DNA of 64,000 nucleotides from Tritonibacter horizontis (GTDB taxonomy: Bacteria; Pseudomonadota; Alphaproteobacteria; Rhodobacterales; Rhodobacteraceae), in NCBI RefSeq assembly GCF_001518015.1, contig NZ_LPUY01000065.1, forward strand, positions 58,204-122,203, read 5' to 3'. Of the stretch, positions 9,676-19,437 are shown piece after piece; within the stretch, counting starts at the first letter, position 1; each line of letters begins with the position of its first letter. The notes under the pieces are model-generated. The model was not told the DNA's origin, did no database searches, and worked only from the letters and a program-made list of their open reading frames with translations. Position numbers and translations under genes: made by a program.

Positions 9676-9965
9676 GTGATCGCTCCTTTTTGCAATGGAC
9701 GTGTGAATCGCTCTTGCGCAACCTACCGCCTTTCGGCGCAGGTTACAGCAGATTGCCAGTAAGCGTCCGAAATTGTCGCAGATCGCCGCGCATGACACCC
9801 GGCTTCGCGGTTCTATCGACTCAAAGCCGATCAGCGCATGAGCGGAGAACCTCGGGTTTCGGAATTTGATCAAAAATCCGGCTTGAAGAGGCTCCCGGTC
9901 GCTGACACACTGCCTGCAACGCTGGCTATGACCAGAGTCGCACATATAGAAAAGGGAGCGGATCC

Positions 9966-11408
9966 ATGATTGAGAAACGCGATTTTTACATTAACGGTCA
10001 GTGGGTTGCTCCCTCTGCCCCAAATGACTGCCAGGTCATCGACCCCTCGACCGAGGAAGCCTGCGCGGTGATCACACTTGGCGCGGCTGCGGATACTGAT
10101 GCGGCGGTTGCCGCGGCCAAGGCGGCGCTGCCCGGTTGGATGGCGACCCCTCCGGCTGAGCGGATTGCGCTCGTTGAAAAGCTGCTGACGGTCTATAACA
10201 GTCGCGCCGAAGATCTGGCGCAAGCCATGTCAGTCGAAATGGGCGCCCCCATCGATATGTCACGTACCAGCCAGGTCGGCGCGGGCAGCTGGCATCTGGA
10301 CGGGTTCCTGGCGGCGGCAAAAACCTTTGCGTTCGACCGCCCCCTTGGCGACCACGCCCCGAACGACCGGATCATCTACGAGGCGGTTGGCGTCGCGGCG
10401 CTGATCACCCCGTGGAACTGGCCGATGAACCAGATCACGTTGAAATTTGGCGCCGCTGCGATTGCGGGCTGCACAATGGTGTTGAAACCCTCCGAGCAAA
10501 GCCCGCTCAACGCGATGATCTTTGCCGAGATCGTGCATGAGGCCGGCTTCCCTGCCGGTGTATTCAACCTGGTGAACGGCGATGGCCCCGGCGTCGGCAC
10601 GCAGCTGTCATCGCATCCCGACGTGGACATGGTGTCATTCACCGGCTCGACCCGCGCGGGCACCGCAATCTCCAAGGCCGCAGCCGATACGCTGAAAAAG
10701 GTCCATCTGGAACTCGGCGGCAAGGGCGCCAATGTGCTCTTTGAGGATGCCGACGACAAGGCTGTCAAACGCGGCGTCCTGCACATGATGCAGAACACCG
10801 GCCAGAGCTGCAACGCGCCCTCCCGGATGCTGGTGCAGCAGTCGATCTATGACCGGGTGGTCGAGGAAGCCGCAGCCGTCGCGGCCAAGGTCGAAGTCGG
10901 CCCCGCCTCGGCCGAGGGACGCCACATCGGCCCTGTCGTGAACGAACTGCAATGGAACAAGATCCAGGATCTGATCCAGAAGGGGATCGACGAGGGCGCG
11001 CGGCTGGTGGCCGGTGGCACAGGGCGGCCGGATGGGCTGAACAAGGGCTACTATGTAAAGCCGACCGTCTTTGCCGATGTGAACAACCAGATGACCATCG
11101 CGCGCGAGGAAATCTTTGGCCCTGTGCTGACGATCCTGCCCTTCGAAACCGAAGAAGAAGCGATCGAGATTGCCAATGACACGCCCTATGGCCTGACCAA
11201 CTACGTGCAGACCCAAGACGGCGCCCGTGCCAACCGCATGGCGCGTGCGCTCCGGTCCGGCATGGTTGAAATGAATGGCAAATCCCGCAGCGCCGGGTCC
11301 CCATTTGGCGGCATGAAACAATCCGGCAACGGCCGCGAAGGCGGGATTTGGGGGCTGGAAGATTTCCTTGAGGTCAAGGCCATCGGCGGCTGGACCCCGG
11401 AAGACTAA
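9966..11408 (+). CDS. Aldehyde dehydrogenase family protein
   Basis: A 480-residue NAD(P)-dependent aldehyde dehydrogenase. It has TPWNWP (149-154), the Rossmann FTGSTRAG block (225-232), general base Glu249 in LELGGK and catalytic Cys282 in GQSCNAPSR. It oxidises an aldehyde to the acid in the cytoplasm; the substrate is not deducible. AAAAGGGAGC precedes the ATG. A strong terminator follows at 11434-11460. The closest subfamily by appearance is the generic betaine/aminobutyraldehyde-like group. Confidence 0.92.
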   Translation: MIEKRDFYINGQWVAPSAPNDCQVIDPSTEEACAVITLGAAADTDAAVAAAKAALPGWMATPPAERIALVEKLLTVYNSRAEDLAQAMSVEMGAPIDMSRTSQVGAGSWHLDGFLAAAKTFAFDRPLGDHAPNDRIIYEAVGVAALITPWNWPMNQITLKFGAAAIAGCTMVLKPSEQSPLNAMIFAEIVHEAGFPAGVFNLVNGDGPGVGTQLSSHPDVDMVSFTGSTRAGTAISKAAADTLKKVHLELGGKGANVLFEDADDKAVKRGVLHMMQNTGQSCNAPSRMLVQQSIYDRVVEEAAAVAAKVEVGPASAEGRHIGPVVNELQWNKIQDLIQKGIDEGARLVAGGTGRPDGLNKGYYVKPTVFADVNNQMTIAREEIFGPVLTILPFETEEEAIEIANDTPYGLTNYVQTQDGARANRMARALRSGMVEMNGKSRSAGSPFGGMKQSGNGREGGIWGLEDFLEVKAIGGWTPED

Positions 11409-11433
11409 TCCGGTCCTCTTGCAGTGCACACAG

Positions 11434-11460
11434 GCGCCGCCCCCACCGGGCGGCGCTTTT
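11434..11460 (+). terminator. Intrinsic terminator of the aldehyde dehydrogenase gene
   Basis: A 9-bp GC stem (11434-11442 with 11448-11456), a 5-nt loop and TTTT, 26 bp after the stop codon. Confidence 0.85.
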
Positions 11461-11607
11461 GCGTTGGCGGCAGAGAATAGCACTGGCGTCGTGAAAAATT
11501 CACGCAACTTTGAGAGTTATCCAGCAGTGTCGCGGCGTAGGCTTGGCGTCTTGTTTCAAGTTCCGATTCTGCGCTGTGCTCGGCTGCTGATACCAAGGAG
11601 GTGCGCA

Positions 11608-12345
11608 ATGGACTTTTACGTTGCCCTGGGGCTGCCCTCCGCAGACCTCGACCCGGAGACCGCGATCCTCCCGGCGCTGGCCAGCAGCCGCGCACCGGTC
11701 GTGGCGACGGTGATTGCGGTCCCGGACCCTGTTGTGATCTGCGAAAAGCTGCTGCGGCTGGACCGCTATTGTGCGACGGGCGTCCAGTTGCGGCTGGAAG
11801 AATCGACCTCTGCCTCCTTGCGATTGCACGCGGCCAAAATGCCGGACGACACCCGATTGGCGCATCGGTTTGCCATCCTGAAAGGCCTGTTGCTGCGGGC
11901 CGGGTTTACCGGGGTCACGGTCCTGAACACCGACCCATCCAGCGCGATCCTGCGCTGGGAGACGGCACCGGCACTGCCCCCACTGGAGACCGGAGGCTCG
12001 GTACAGCTGACCGATCACGTGCACCGGCTGATTGCCTCTGATCCGGCGCGGGCCTGGCGGATTGAAGACATCGCCCAGCATCTGGGCCTCTCCAGCCGCA
12101 GCCTGCAGCGCTACCTTCTGGCCGAAGGCGGTACATTTTCAGTCGCCTTGCGTCTGGCCCGGACAGAGGTCGCAACCAACTTGCTGCGCAAAAATGCACT
12201 CAGCCTGGCGGAAATCGGGTTCTGCTGTGGATATGCCGATCAGGCCCATTTCCAGCGCGAGTTTCGCAAAGTCGCCGGCCTGACCCCACGCCAGTACAGA
12301 AATGGCGGCGGAAATGTTCAAAAAACCGTCAGAATGGTGCCTTAG
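11608..12345 (+). CDS. AraC-family transcriptional regulator
   Basis: A 245-residue protein. The C-terminal ~100 residues carry the AraC/XylS double helix-turn-helix: WRIEDIAQHLGLSSRSLQRYL for the first helix pair and LSLAEIGFCCGYADQAHFQREFRKVAGLTPRQYR for the second. The N-terminal ~140 residues are not a recognisable cupin and may be a divergent sensor domain. The start at 11608 has an excellent AAGGAGG. The 3' end overlaps the pseudouridine synthase gene by 17 bp on the opposite strand. The target genes are unknown; the aldehyde dehydrogenase upstream is separated by a terminator. Confidence 0.88.
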   Translation: MDFYVALGLPSADLDPETAILPALASSRAPVVATVIAVPDPVVICEKLLRLDRYCATGVQLRLEESTSASLRLHAAKMPDDTRLAHRFAILKGLLLRAGFTGVTVLNTDPSSAILRWETAPALPPLETGGSVQLTDHVHRLIASDPARAWRIEDIAQHLGLSSRSLQRYLLAEGGTFSVALRLARTEVATNLLRKNALSLAEIGFCCGYADQAHFQREFRKVAGLTPRQYRNGGGNVQKTVRMVP

Positions 12346-12982
12346 CGCGAAACTTTTGCGACGCGCCGCCATCGGGATGTTTCAACCGCAGTTCCTCGGA
12401 ATGCAGCATCATCCGCGGATGCTCCCGTGCCGCACCGCTGGCGTAAAGCGGGTCGCCCAGGATCGGATGGCCCAGCGACAGCATGTGCACCCTGAGCTGA
12501 TGGGAACGACCGGTGCGCGGCATCAGCCGCACCCGCGTTTCATCCGCCCCATGGCTGAGCACTTTCCACTCCGTTTCGGCGGGTTTGCCGGTCTCGTGGC
12601 AGACCTTCTGCAAAGGCCGGTTCGGCCAATCGACGATCAGGGGCAGATCAACGGTGCCTGCGCGGGGCTGCAGCTGGCCATCGAGCCGCGCAAGATAGGT
12701 CTTCTTCGTCATCCGTTTTTCGAATTGCAGGCCAAGGTGACGTTGCGCATGCGGTGTCATCGCAAAGACCATCACGCCAGAGGTGTCCCGGTCCAGCCGA
12801 TGGACCAGAAGCGCCTCGGGAAAGGCCGCCTGCAGACGCGCCAACAGACAGTCCGACAGGTGATCCCCCTTGCCCGGAACCGACAGCAGCCCGGCCGGTT
12901 TATTGACCACCAAGAGCTGTGCATCGTGATGCAGGATATCGAGCGGATCGCTCGGCGGGGTATATTCACTGGAGACACTCAT
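12329..12982 (-). CDS. RluA-family pseudouridine synthase
   Basis: A 217-residue RNA pseudouridine synthase without an S4 domain. LLVVNKPAGLLSVPG (23-37) and HRLDRDTSG (61-69, catalytic Asp64) are the RluA-family motifs, and RTGRSHQLRVHM near residue 157 is the conserved RNA/active-site segment. The short length resembles RluA itself (23S U746 and tRNA U32), but the rRNA/tRNA target cannot be assigned from sequence. Start ATG at 12982. Confidence 0.92.
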   Translation of the reverse strand: MSVSSEYTPPSDPLDILHHDAQLLVVNKPAGLLSVPGKGDHLSDCLLARLQAAFPEALLVHRLDRDTSGVMVFAMTPHAQRHLGLQFEKRMTKKTYLARLDGQLQPRAGTVDLPLIVDWPNRPLQKVCHETGKPAETEWKVLSHGADETRVRLMPRTGRSHQLRVHMLSLGHPILGDPLYASGAAREHPRMMLHSEELRLKHPDGGASQKFRAKAPF

Positions 12983-13075
12983 GCCCGTTGCCTAGCGATC
13001 AGATGCAGACAAGACAAGTCCGTCAGCCGGGCCAGACCTGCCGGGCGACCCCTGTCAGCGGGGCGACTGCGCCTG

Positions 13076-14005
13076 TCACCCAGCTTCTTCTGTCGGGGGC
13101 ACGACCTGCGTCAGCGACCGACGCATCCCGCGAAAGAGCGAGATCGAGTAGATCACAAGCGCGATCCAGATCAGCGGAAAGGCGATCAGACGGGCCCCGC
13201 CAAAGGGTTCCTTGAACACCAGGACCGCCACCAGAAAGATCAGGGTTGGCGCGATATATTGCAGGATGGCAATCGTCGAAAGCTTCAGCAGTTTTGCCCC
13301 GTTGGCATAGACGATCAATGGCAGCGCCGTCACCGCCCCGGTGCCAAGCAGCAGCAGCGTGTCGTATTGGGTGACCGCAAAATGCCCCTGCCCTGTCAGC
13401 GCCAGATAGCAAAGATAGCCGAGCGCCGGTGGTGTCAGGATCAGAACCTCCAGCAGGAACCCCTGGTTCGGGCCAATCGGGAGCCATTTCTTGAAGAACG
13501 CGTAGGCGCCCCAGGACAGCGTCAGACCCAGCGCGGCCAGGGGCAGGCGCCCGGCCTCCACCGTCAGGATCACCACCGCAAGCGCAGCCAGACCCACCGC
13601 AACAAATTGCGCCCGGCTCAGGCGTTCGCCAAGCACCGCCGCGCCCAGCGCGATGGAAAACAACGGGTTGATGTAATACCCCAACGCCGCCTCCAATGCG
13701 TGGCCGGATGCGACAGCCCAGACGTAAATGCCCCAATTGACCGATACAAAGGCCGCTGTGACACAGCCCATCAAGAGCATTTTCGGGTTTTTCAATGCGG
13801 CCTGCAACTCATTGAACCGACCAAGGAAAATCAGCAAAGCGCCGGCGATCGGCACCGACCAGATCACCCGATGCGCCACCACTTCGGCGGGCGGGATATG
13901 TGCGAGCAATTTCATGAAAAGCGGCAGGAAACCCCAGAAAACATAGGCCGACAGGGCGAAGGCCAGACCCTGGGGCGTGTCGATGTTTTCGGGTCTTTCG
14001 CTCAT
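13076..14005 (-). CDS. rarD: EamA-family transporter RarD
   Basis: A 309-residue membrane protein with about ten hydrophobic helices in two EamA repeats. The N-terminal GLAFALSAYVFWGFLPLFMKLL and HRVIWSVP are characteristic of RarD (chloramphenicol-sensitive protein family). The substrate is unknown. ATG at 14005 was chosen over an upstream start because the conserved N-terminus begins there. Confidence 0.88.
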   Translation of the reverse strand: MSERPENIDTPQGLAFALSAYVFWGFLPLFMKLLAHIPPAEVVAHRVIWSVPIAGALLIFLGRFNELQAALKNPKMLLMGCVTAAFVSVNWGIYVWAVASGHALEAALGYYINPLFSIALGAAVLGERLSRAQFVAVGLAALAVVILTVEAGRLPLAALGLTLSWGAYAFFKKWLPIGPNQGFLLEVLILTPPALGYLCYLALTGQGHFAVTQYDTLLLLGTGAVTALPLIVYANGAKLLKLSTIAILQYIAPTLIFLVAVLVFKEPFGGARLIAFPLIWIALVIYSISLFRGMRRSLTQVVPPTEEAG

Positions 14006-14078
14006 ATTCAGGTCTTTCCGCCGCTCAGCCGCCTGCCCGACAGCTTGTCGGTCTCTGCGTAACAAATCGCTAAGATCG

Positions 14079-14103
14079 CAAAACTGCCTGCAAAACAGGC
14101 AGT
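14079..14103 (-). terminator. Intrinsic terminator of the leftward dehydrogenase operon
   Basis: Read on the minus strand, ACTGCCTG TTTTG CAGGCAGT is an 8-bp perfect stem (14083-14090 with 14096-14103) followed by TTTTGCG. It lies 27 bp after the last gene of the XRE-to-dehydrogenase operon. Confidence 0.8.
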
Positions 14104-14129
14104 GCGACACGGCGGACCTAGCAGACCCT

Positions 14130-16583
14130 TCAGCGTTTTACACGCTCCGATTTCGGATCATACATCGGCCGGAGCGAGACCTCGGCCCGCACCCGCGTTC
14201 CGCAGACATCTATCTGGTAATCCGAGGCGAGCACATCGGCGGCGTTTTCCCCGTCGCAGGCCACATAGCCCAGCCCGATTGCCCCGCCCAGCGTATGCCC
14301 GTAGCCACCAGACGACAGGTAGCCGACATATTCGCCGTTCCGCAGAATTGGCTCGTTGTGAAACAGCAGCGGCTCCGAATCGGTCAGGCGAAACTGCAAC
14401 AACCGCTTTTTCGGCCCCGTCATCTTGCGTTCGATCACCGCCTCACGTCCGATAAAATCGCATCCCTTGTCGACTTTGACCGCAAAGCCCAGCCCGGCAT
14501 CCACCACGTGATCCTCACAGGTAATGTCGTGACCAAAATGGCGAAACCCTTTTTCAAGTCGGCAGGACTCCATCATGTGCAGGCCGCAAAGCGTCAGCCC
14601 CAGATCCTGCCCCGCCTCATAAAGCGTGTCGAACACATGCGCAGCCATGTCGCAGGACACATAGATTTCCCAGCCGAGCTCTCCCACATAGGTGACCCGA
14701 TGCGCCCGGGCGAGGCCCATGCCGATCTCGATCTCCTGGGCGGTGCCAAAGGGGTTTGTCGCATTGGTGAAATCATTGGGGGAGACACGCTCCATCAATT
14801 TGCGCGCATTGGGGCCCATGACCGCCAGCACCCCCTCAGCCGCGGTCAAATCCAGGAGGACCACGTTGTGATTGCCTTTGTGCCGTTCCATCCAGGTCTG
14901 GTCTGCCAGCCGGGTCGCGGCGGGGGTGACCACCAGATAGGAGGTCTCGCTCAGTCGGGTAACGGTCACATCAGCCTCGATGCCACCGCGGGAGTTGAGG
15001 AACTGCGTATAGACGATCTTGCCCACGGGCACCGAAAAATCGCCGCCGCCGATCTGGTTCAGAAACGCCTCTGCGTCGGGGCCCTCAACGCGGATTTTGC
15101 CAAAAGACGACATGTCGTAGAGGCCGACATTCTCACGCACGGCGCGGTGTTCGGCGGCAGAGTTTTCAAACCAGTTCTGTCGTTTCCAGCTGTAGTGATA
15201 GGATGGGTCCTGCCCGGCTGTTGCAAACCAGTTGGCCCGTTCCCATCCCGCGACCTCGCCAAACACCGCCCCCCGTTCTGCCAACAGATGATGAAACGGG
15301 CTTCGACGTATCCCGCGCGCCGTTGCTTTCTGGCGATAGGGGAAATGATCCGCATAGAGCAGGCCCAGCGTTTCCTTTGAGCGTTCGAACAGGTAGTGTT
15401 TATTGCCCTGAAATGGCTGCATGCGCGAAATATCGACATCACCCAGATCAAAGGGCTTGGCGCCGTCCTGCATCCATTGCGCCAAGGCCATGCCAGCGCC
15501 CCCGGCCGACTGGATCCCGATGGAGTTGAACCCCGCTGCGACCCAGACATTGTCCATCTCGGGTGCAAGCCCAAGGTGATAGGCGTCATCCGGGGTAAAA
15601 CTCTCTGGCCCGTTAAAAAACGTATGGATGCCCGCCTCCGCCAGCATCGGCATTCGATGGACCGCCGTTTCCAGGATCGGCTCGAAATGATCGAAATCCT
15701 CGGGCAACTGGTCGAACTCGAAACTGTCGGGGATGCCGCTCATGCCCCACGGCTTTGCATTGGGTTCAAAGGCGCCAAGCAGGATCTTGCCGGCGTCTTC
15801 CTTGAAGTAGGCGCATTCATCGGGCACCCGCAGCACCGGCATCTGGGTCAGGTCCGGGATCGCTTCGGTGACGATGTAGAAATGTTCACAGGCGTGAAGC
15901 GGCACGTTGACACCCGCCATGCGGCCCACCTCGCGCCCCCACATGCCGGCGCAGTTGACGATCATGTCACAGGCGATATGGCCTTGCTCTGCGCCGTCAT
16001 CGGATTGCCAGTCAACACCTGTGACCCGGCGCCCCTGCCGTGTCAGGCCGGTGACCTTTGTCCGTTCCTGTATGATTGCGCCACGTTGGCGCGCGCCCTT
16101 GGCAAGCGCCAGCGCGATATTGGCCGGGTCCCCCTGCCCGTCTTTCGGCAACCAGACGCCAGCCGTCACCCCGTCGATGTTCAGGTGCGGGTAGCGGGCT
16201 TTCACCTCGGTCGGGTCGATTTCCTCGATTTCGACACCAAAGGCGCGGGCCATGGCGGCCTGACGAAAGATCTCTTCGCGCCGTTCTTCGGTCAGGGCCA
16301 CCGTGATGGAGCCGCAGCGTTTGAACCCGGTCGCAACCCCGGTTTCCGCCTCCAGCGCGCCGTACAGTTCCTGACTGTATTTGGCGAGCCTGGTCATATT
16401 CGCCGTGGCCCGCAGTTGCGCGATCAGCCCTGCCGCGTGCCAGGTGGTGCCCGAGGTCAGCTGCTTGCGCTCCAGCAGGACCACATCTGTCCAACCCAGT
16501 TTGGTCAGATGGTAGGCGACCGAACAGCCCACCACACCACCGCCGATAATGACGACACGCGCCGTTTGCGGACGTTCAGTCAT
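14130..16583 (-). CDS. FAD-dependent dimethylglycine/sarcosine dehydrogenase-like protein (DAO + GcvT domains)
   Basis: An 817-residue two-part enzyme. Residues 1-~390 form a DAO-type FAD oxidoreductase with VVIIGGGVVGCSVAYHL and a TSGTTWHAAGL segment; the usual covalent-flavin His environment (WHAAG) is present. Residues ~420-817 are the FAO_M and GcvT/aminomethyltransferase-like folate-binding domains, with the VTYVGELGWE motif. The family oxidatively demethylates dimethylglycine, sarcosine or related methylated amines and passes formaldehyde to tetrahydrofolate. The start overlaps the stop of the upstream paralogue (ATGA), so the two are translationally coupled. The exact substrate is inferred only by family. 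Confidence 0.85.
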   Translation of the reverse strand: MTERPQTARVVIIGGGVVGCSVAYHLTKLGWTDVVLLERKQLTSGTTWHAAGLIAQLRATANMTRLAKYSQELYGALEAETGVATGFKRCGSITVALTEERREEIFRQAAMARAFGVEIEEIDPTEVKARYPHLNIDGVTAGVWLPKDGQGDPANIALALAKGARQRGAIIQERTKVTGLTRQGRRVTGVDWQSDDGAEQGHIACDMIVNCAGMWGREVGRMAGVNVPLHACEHFYIVTEAIPDLTQMPVLRVPDECAYFKEDAGKILLGAFEPNAKPWGMSGIPDSFEFDQLPEDFDHFEPILETAVHRMPMLAEAGIHTFFNGPESFTPDDAYHLGLAPEMDNVWVAAGFNSIGIQSAGGAGMALAQWMQDGAKPFDLGDVDISRMQPFQGNKHYLFERSKETLGLLYADHFPYRQKATARGIRRSPFHHLLAERGAVFGEVAGWERANWFATAGQDPSYHYSWKRQNWFENSAAEHRAVRENVGLYDMSSFGKIRVEGPDAEAFLNQIGGGDFSVPVGKIVYTQFLNSRGGIEADVTVTRLSETSYLVVTPAATRLADQTWMERHKGNHNVVLLDLTAAEGVLAVMGPNARKLMERVSPNDFTNATNPFGTAQEIEIGMGLARAHRVTYVGELGWEIYVSCDMAAHVFDTLYEAGQDLGLTLCGLHMMESCRLEKGFRHFGHDITCEDHVVDAGLGFAVKVDKGCDFIGREAVIERKMTGPKKRLLQFRLTDSEPLLFHNEPILRNGEYVGYLSSGGYGHTLGGAIGLGYVACDGENAADVLASDYQIDVCGTRVRAEVSLRPMYDPKSERVKR

Positions 16584-19024
16584 GCACGCAACCTTTCATT
16601 TTTCGGATCCCAAAGCGGCTGATCGGGCTGGACCACGGCGCGGTACATCTGGCCGTAGATTTCGACCTCCAGTTCGGTGCCCGGCTGGGCGTGATCGCGG
16701 CGCACCATGCCCAGCGCGATGGAGGCCCCGACCCGATAGCCCCACCCGCCAGAGGTGGTCTCGCCGACGATGTCGCCATCCTTGTAGAGACAGGACATAT
16801 AGGGCGCGTCGGCCTCTGCCGCATCGACGATCAGGGTAACAAACCGTTTGGCCACCCCGCGCTGTGCCTCGGCCTGCAAAGCGGCCTTACCGGGAAAGTC
16901 TTGCGGCTTGTCCAGCTTGACGAAACGCTCCAACCCGGCTTCGAGCAAACTATAGTCGGTTGACAGGTCGCCCTTCCAGGCGCGGTAGCCTTTTTCCATC
17001 CGCAAACTATTCAGCGCATACATGCCAAAGGGCGTCGCCCCGCCGGCAAGGATCGCCGCATAGATGTCCGGCATATCGGCATTGAGGGCGTGGATCTCCC
17101 AGCCCAGTTCCCCGGCGAACGAGACCCGGACCAGATGCGCGGGCCGGCCCGCGACGGTGGCGGCCTGATGGGTCAGCCAACCAAGGCTGAGGTCGCCGTC
17201 GGTCAGCGGCGTCAGGACCTGGCGCGCCTTTGGACCCGTGACGATCAGGGTGTCGCGGGTCCTGGTCAGATCCTCGACGCGGACGTCGGCAGGCATGGCA
17301 GCGCGCAGGATGTCGCCGTCGTGCCATTGCGCCGCTGCGGCCGTGATCAGGATGAACTCATCCGCGTCCAAACGCAGGCAGGACATTTCTGTCAGAAGTC
17401 GGCCACGGCGGTCGGCAATATAGACCAGGTTCATGCGGCCGACCTTGGGCAACCCGCCCGCAATCAGCCCGCGCAAGGCCTCTGCCGTCCCGACGCCGGA
17501 CAGCCGGAACCGCGAAAATCCGGGCAGATCCAGCACCCCGCAATGGTCGCGCACCGCCTCGCATTCCGCGCGAATACGGACCTGCCAGGGGCCTGCGCGC
17601 CCCCAGGTCTGGGTCGCCTCCTCAGAGGTGTCGTCGCCGGGTTTGGCAAACCAGTTCGCCCGCTCCCACCCGTTATAGGCGCCCATGACACCGCCATTGG
17701 CCTTCACCACCGCATGCACCGGCGACAGTTTGCGGTCCCGTCCGGCGGGCCATTCGTGATGGGGGAAATGCATGGCGTATTCGTGGCCGTAGGTCTCCAT
17801 CCCCTTTTGCACGCAATAGTCCGGGTCGGTATAATCGGTAAAGCGGCGAGGATCGCAGGACCACATGTCCCATTCGGTCTGCCCGTCGATGATCCATTCC
17901 GCCAGCACCTTGCCCGCGCCACCGCCCTGAGCAATCCCGAAGGTAAACACGCAGGCCTCGAAGGCTTGTCTGACACCCGGCATCGGGCCAAGCAGCGGCA
18001 AGCCATCAGGCGCATAGGGAATGGGGCCGTTGATGACGCGCGAGACCCCAGAGGTTGCCATCAAGGGCACCCGCGCCATGGCATCGGTCACGATATCCTC
18101 GATCCGGTCCAGATCATCAGACCAGAGCTGAAACGAAAAATCATCCGGCATCGGATCGTCTGGCGTCGCCCAATGGGCCCGGCAGTTGGGTTCATAGGGG
18201 CCAAGGTTATAGCCGTGTTTCTCTTGCCGCAGGTAGTAAGAGACATCCACGTCCCGCAGCAGCGGCAATTTGCGCCCGGTCTTTTGGGACCAGGCCTCGA
18301 TCTCGGGGATCTCTTTTGTCAGCAGGTACTGATGGCTCATCACCATCATCGGCACAGTACGCCCACCGTAGGGTTTGAACCATTCCCCCACCCGCTGCGC
18401 GTAGTAACCGGCCGCGTTCACCACGTAGTCGCAGGCAATATCGCCCTTGTCGGTATGCACCATCCAGCCCTCTGCGGTCTGGGTGACGCCCGTGGCGGGG
18501 CAGAAGCGCAGAATGCGCTGTCCCATATCGCGGGCGCCCTTGGCCAGCGCCTGGGTCACCTGCGCCGGGTCAATGTCGCCATCATGGGGATCAAAAAGCG
18601 CCCCGGCCAAATCGTGGGTTTCAATAAAAGGATAGATTTCTTTCACCTCAGCGGGCGTCAGGATCTTGATATCCATCCCTTGATAGCGCCCCATCGCCGC
18701 CGCGCGCGCGAACTCCTGCATGCGCTCCGCGGAATGGGCCAGCCGGATGGAGCCGGTCTGGTGATAGTTCATCGGATAGTCGACCTCTGCCCCGAGGCGG
18801 GCATAAAGCTCGGTCGAATAACGTTGCATGTTCATGATCGACCAGGAGGTCGAAAACGTCGGCACATTGCCCGCCGCATGCCAGGTCGAGCCTGCAGTCA
18901 ATTCGTTCTTTTCCAACAGGACACAGTCGGCCCAGCCCTTCTTGGCCAGATGATACAGCGCAGAACAGCCGACAACGCCGCCGCCGATAATGACCACTCT
19001 GGCCCGTGTTGGAAAATCTGCCAT
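16580..19024 (-). CDS. FAD-dependent dimethylglycine/sarcosine dehydrogenase-like protein, second paralogue
   Basis: An 814-residue paralogue of the next gene with the same order of domains: DAO FAD domain (VVIIGGGVVGCSALYHL, WHAAGN) then FAO_M/GcvT folate-binding domains (RVSFAGELGWE). ATG 19024 is preceded by GGGAG; an upstream in-frame TTG has no ribosome site. It is fourth in the operon after the XRE-cupin regulator, LysE exporter and GFA genes. The sequences of the two tandem enzymes differ clearly, so they may act on successive substrates (for example dimethylglycine and sarcosine) or form a heteromer; both are inference. Confidence 0.85.
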   Translation of the reverse strand: MADFPTRARVVIIGGGVVGCSALYHLAKKGWADCVLLEKNELTAGSTWHAAGNVPTFSTSWSIMNMQRYSTELYARLGAEVDYPMNYHQTGSIRLAHSAERMQEFARAAAMGRYQGMDIKILTPAEVKEIYPFIETHDLAGALFDPHDGDIDPAQVTQALAKGARDMGQRILRFCPATGVTQTAEGWMVHTDKGDIACDYVVNAAGYYAQRVGEWFKPYGGRTVPMMVMSHQYLLTKEIPEIEAWSQKTGRKLPLLRDVDVSYYLRQEKHGYNLGPYEPNCRAHWATPDDPMPDDFSFQLWSDDLDRIEDIVTDAMARVPLMATSGVSRVINGPIPYAPDGLPLLGPMPGVRQAFEACVFTFGIAQGGGAGKVLAEWIIDGQTEWDMWSCDPRRFTDYTDPDYCVQKGMETYGHEYAMHFPHHEWPAGRDRKLSPVHAVVKANGGVMGAYNGWERANWFAKPGDDTSEEATQTWGRAGPWQVRIRAECEAVRDHCGVLDLPGFSRFRLSGVGTAEALRGLIAGGLPKVGRMNLVYIADRRGRLLTEMSCLRLDADEFILITAAAAQWHDGDILRAAMPADVRVEDLTRTRDTLIVTGPKARQVLTPLTDGDLSLGWLTHQAATVAGRPAHLVRVSFAGELGWEIHALNADMPDIYAAILAGGATPFGMYALNSLRMEKGYRAWKGDLSTDYSLLEAGLERFVKLDKPQDFPGKAALQAEAQRGVAKRFVTLIVDAAEADAPYMSCLYKDGDIVGETTSGGWGYRVGASIALGMVRRDHAQPGTELEVEIYGQMYRAVVQPDQPLWDPKNERLRA

Positions 19025-19065
19025 TTTCGGCTCCCTCAAGAGGTTGTGCGACCGGTCCGCGGCGG

Positions 19066-19437
19066 TCAGTCTTTCTGCGGTAATCCGTCGGTGATCTCGT
19101 AGTAGTCGCCCTTGGCCGCGACGAAGATGTGCTTTTCCAGGGTCACGCCGGTTGGGGCGACCACCGCGCCCAGGGCAAAGCTGATGGTGTCTTCGTCATG
19201 GGCCTTCCAGAACAGAAAGGAGCCGCATTGCGCACAAAACCCGCGCTTGGCGGCCGCGCTGGAGGCAAACCAGCTGACCTTGCCGGTGATGGTCAGATCC
19301 GTCTCGGCCACATAGGCAGACGACCAGATGCCGCCCGACTGTCGCCGACACTGGCCGCAATGGCACATCGACGCCCCCAACGGCGCGGCGTTGGTTTCAA
19401 AATGGATTGCGCCGCACAGGCAATGCCCCCGGATCAT
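19066..19437 (-). CDS. GFA-family protein (glutathione-dependent formaldehyde-activating-like)
   Basis: A 123-residue zinc protein of the GFA fold: GHCLCGAIHF (C5/C7), CHCGQCRR, and CAQCGSFLFW provide the Cys ligands of the two Zn sites. The family name comes from Gfa of Paracoccus, proposed to speed S-hydroxymethylglutathione formation. In this operon, next to demethylating dehydrogenases that can release formaldehyde, a formaldehyde-handling role is attractive but unproved. ATG 19437 overlaps the LysE stop by 4 bp. Confidence 0.85.
   Translation of the reverse strand: MIRGHCLCGAIHFETNAAPLGASMCHCGQCRRQSGGIWSSAYVAETDLTITGKVSWFASSAAAKRGFCAQCGSFLFWKAHDEDTISFALGAVVAPTGVTLEKHIFVAAKGDYYEITDGLPQKD

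Noticed and set aside
12302..14062. 586-codon plus-strand frame
   Set aside because: It is antisense to the pseudouridine synthase and rarD genes, which have strong family motifs; the frame has low-complexity Q/R/H-rich content.
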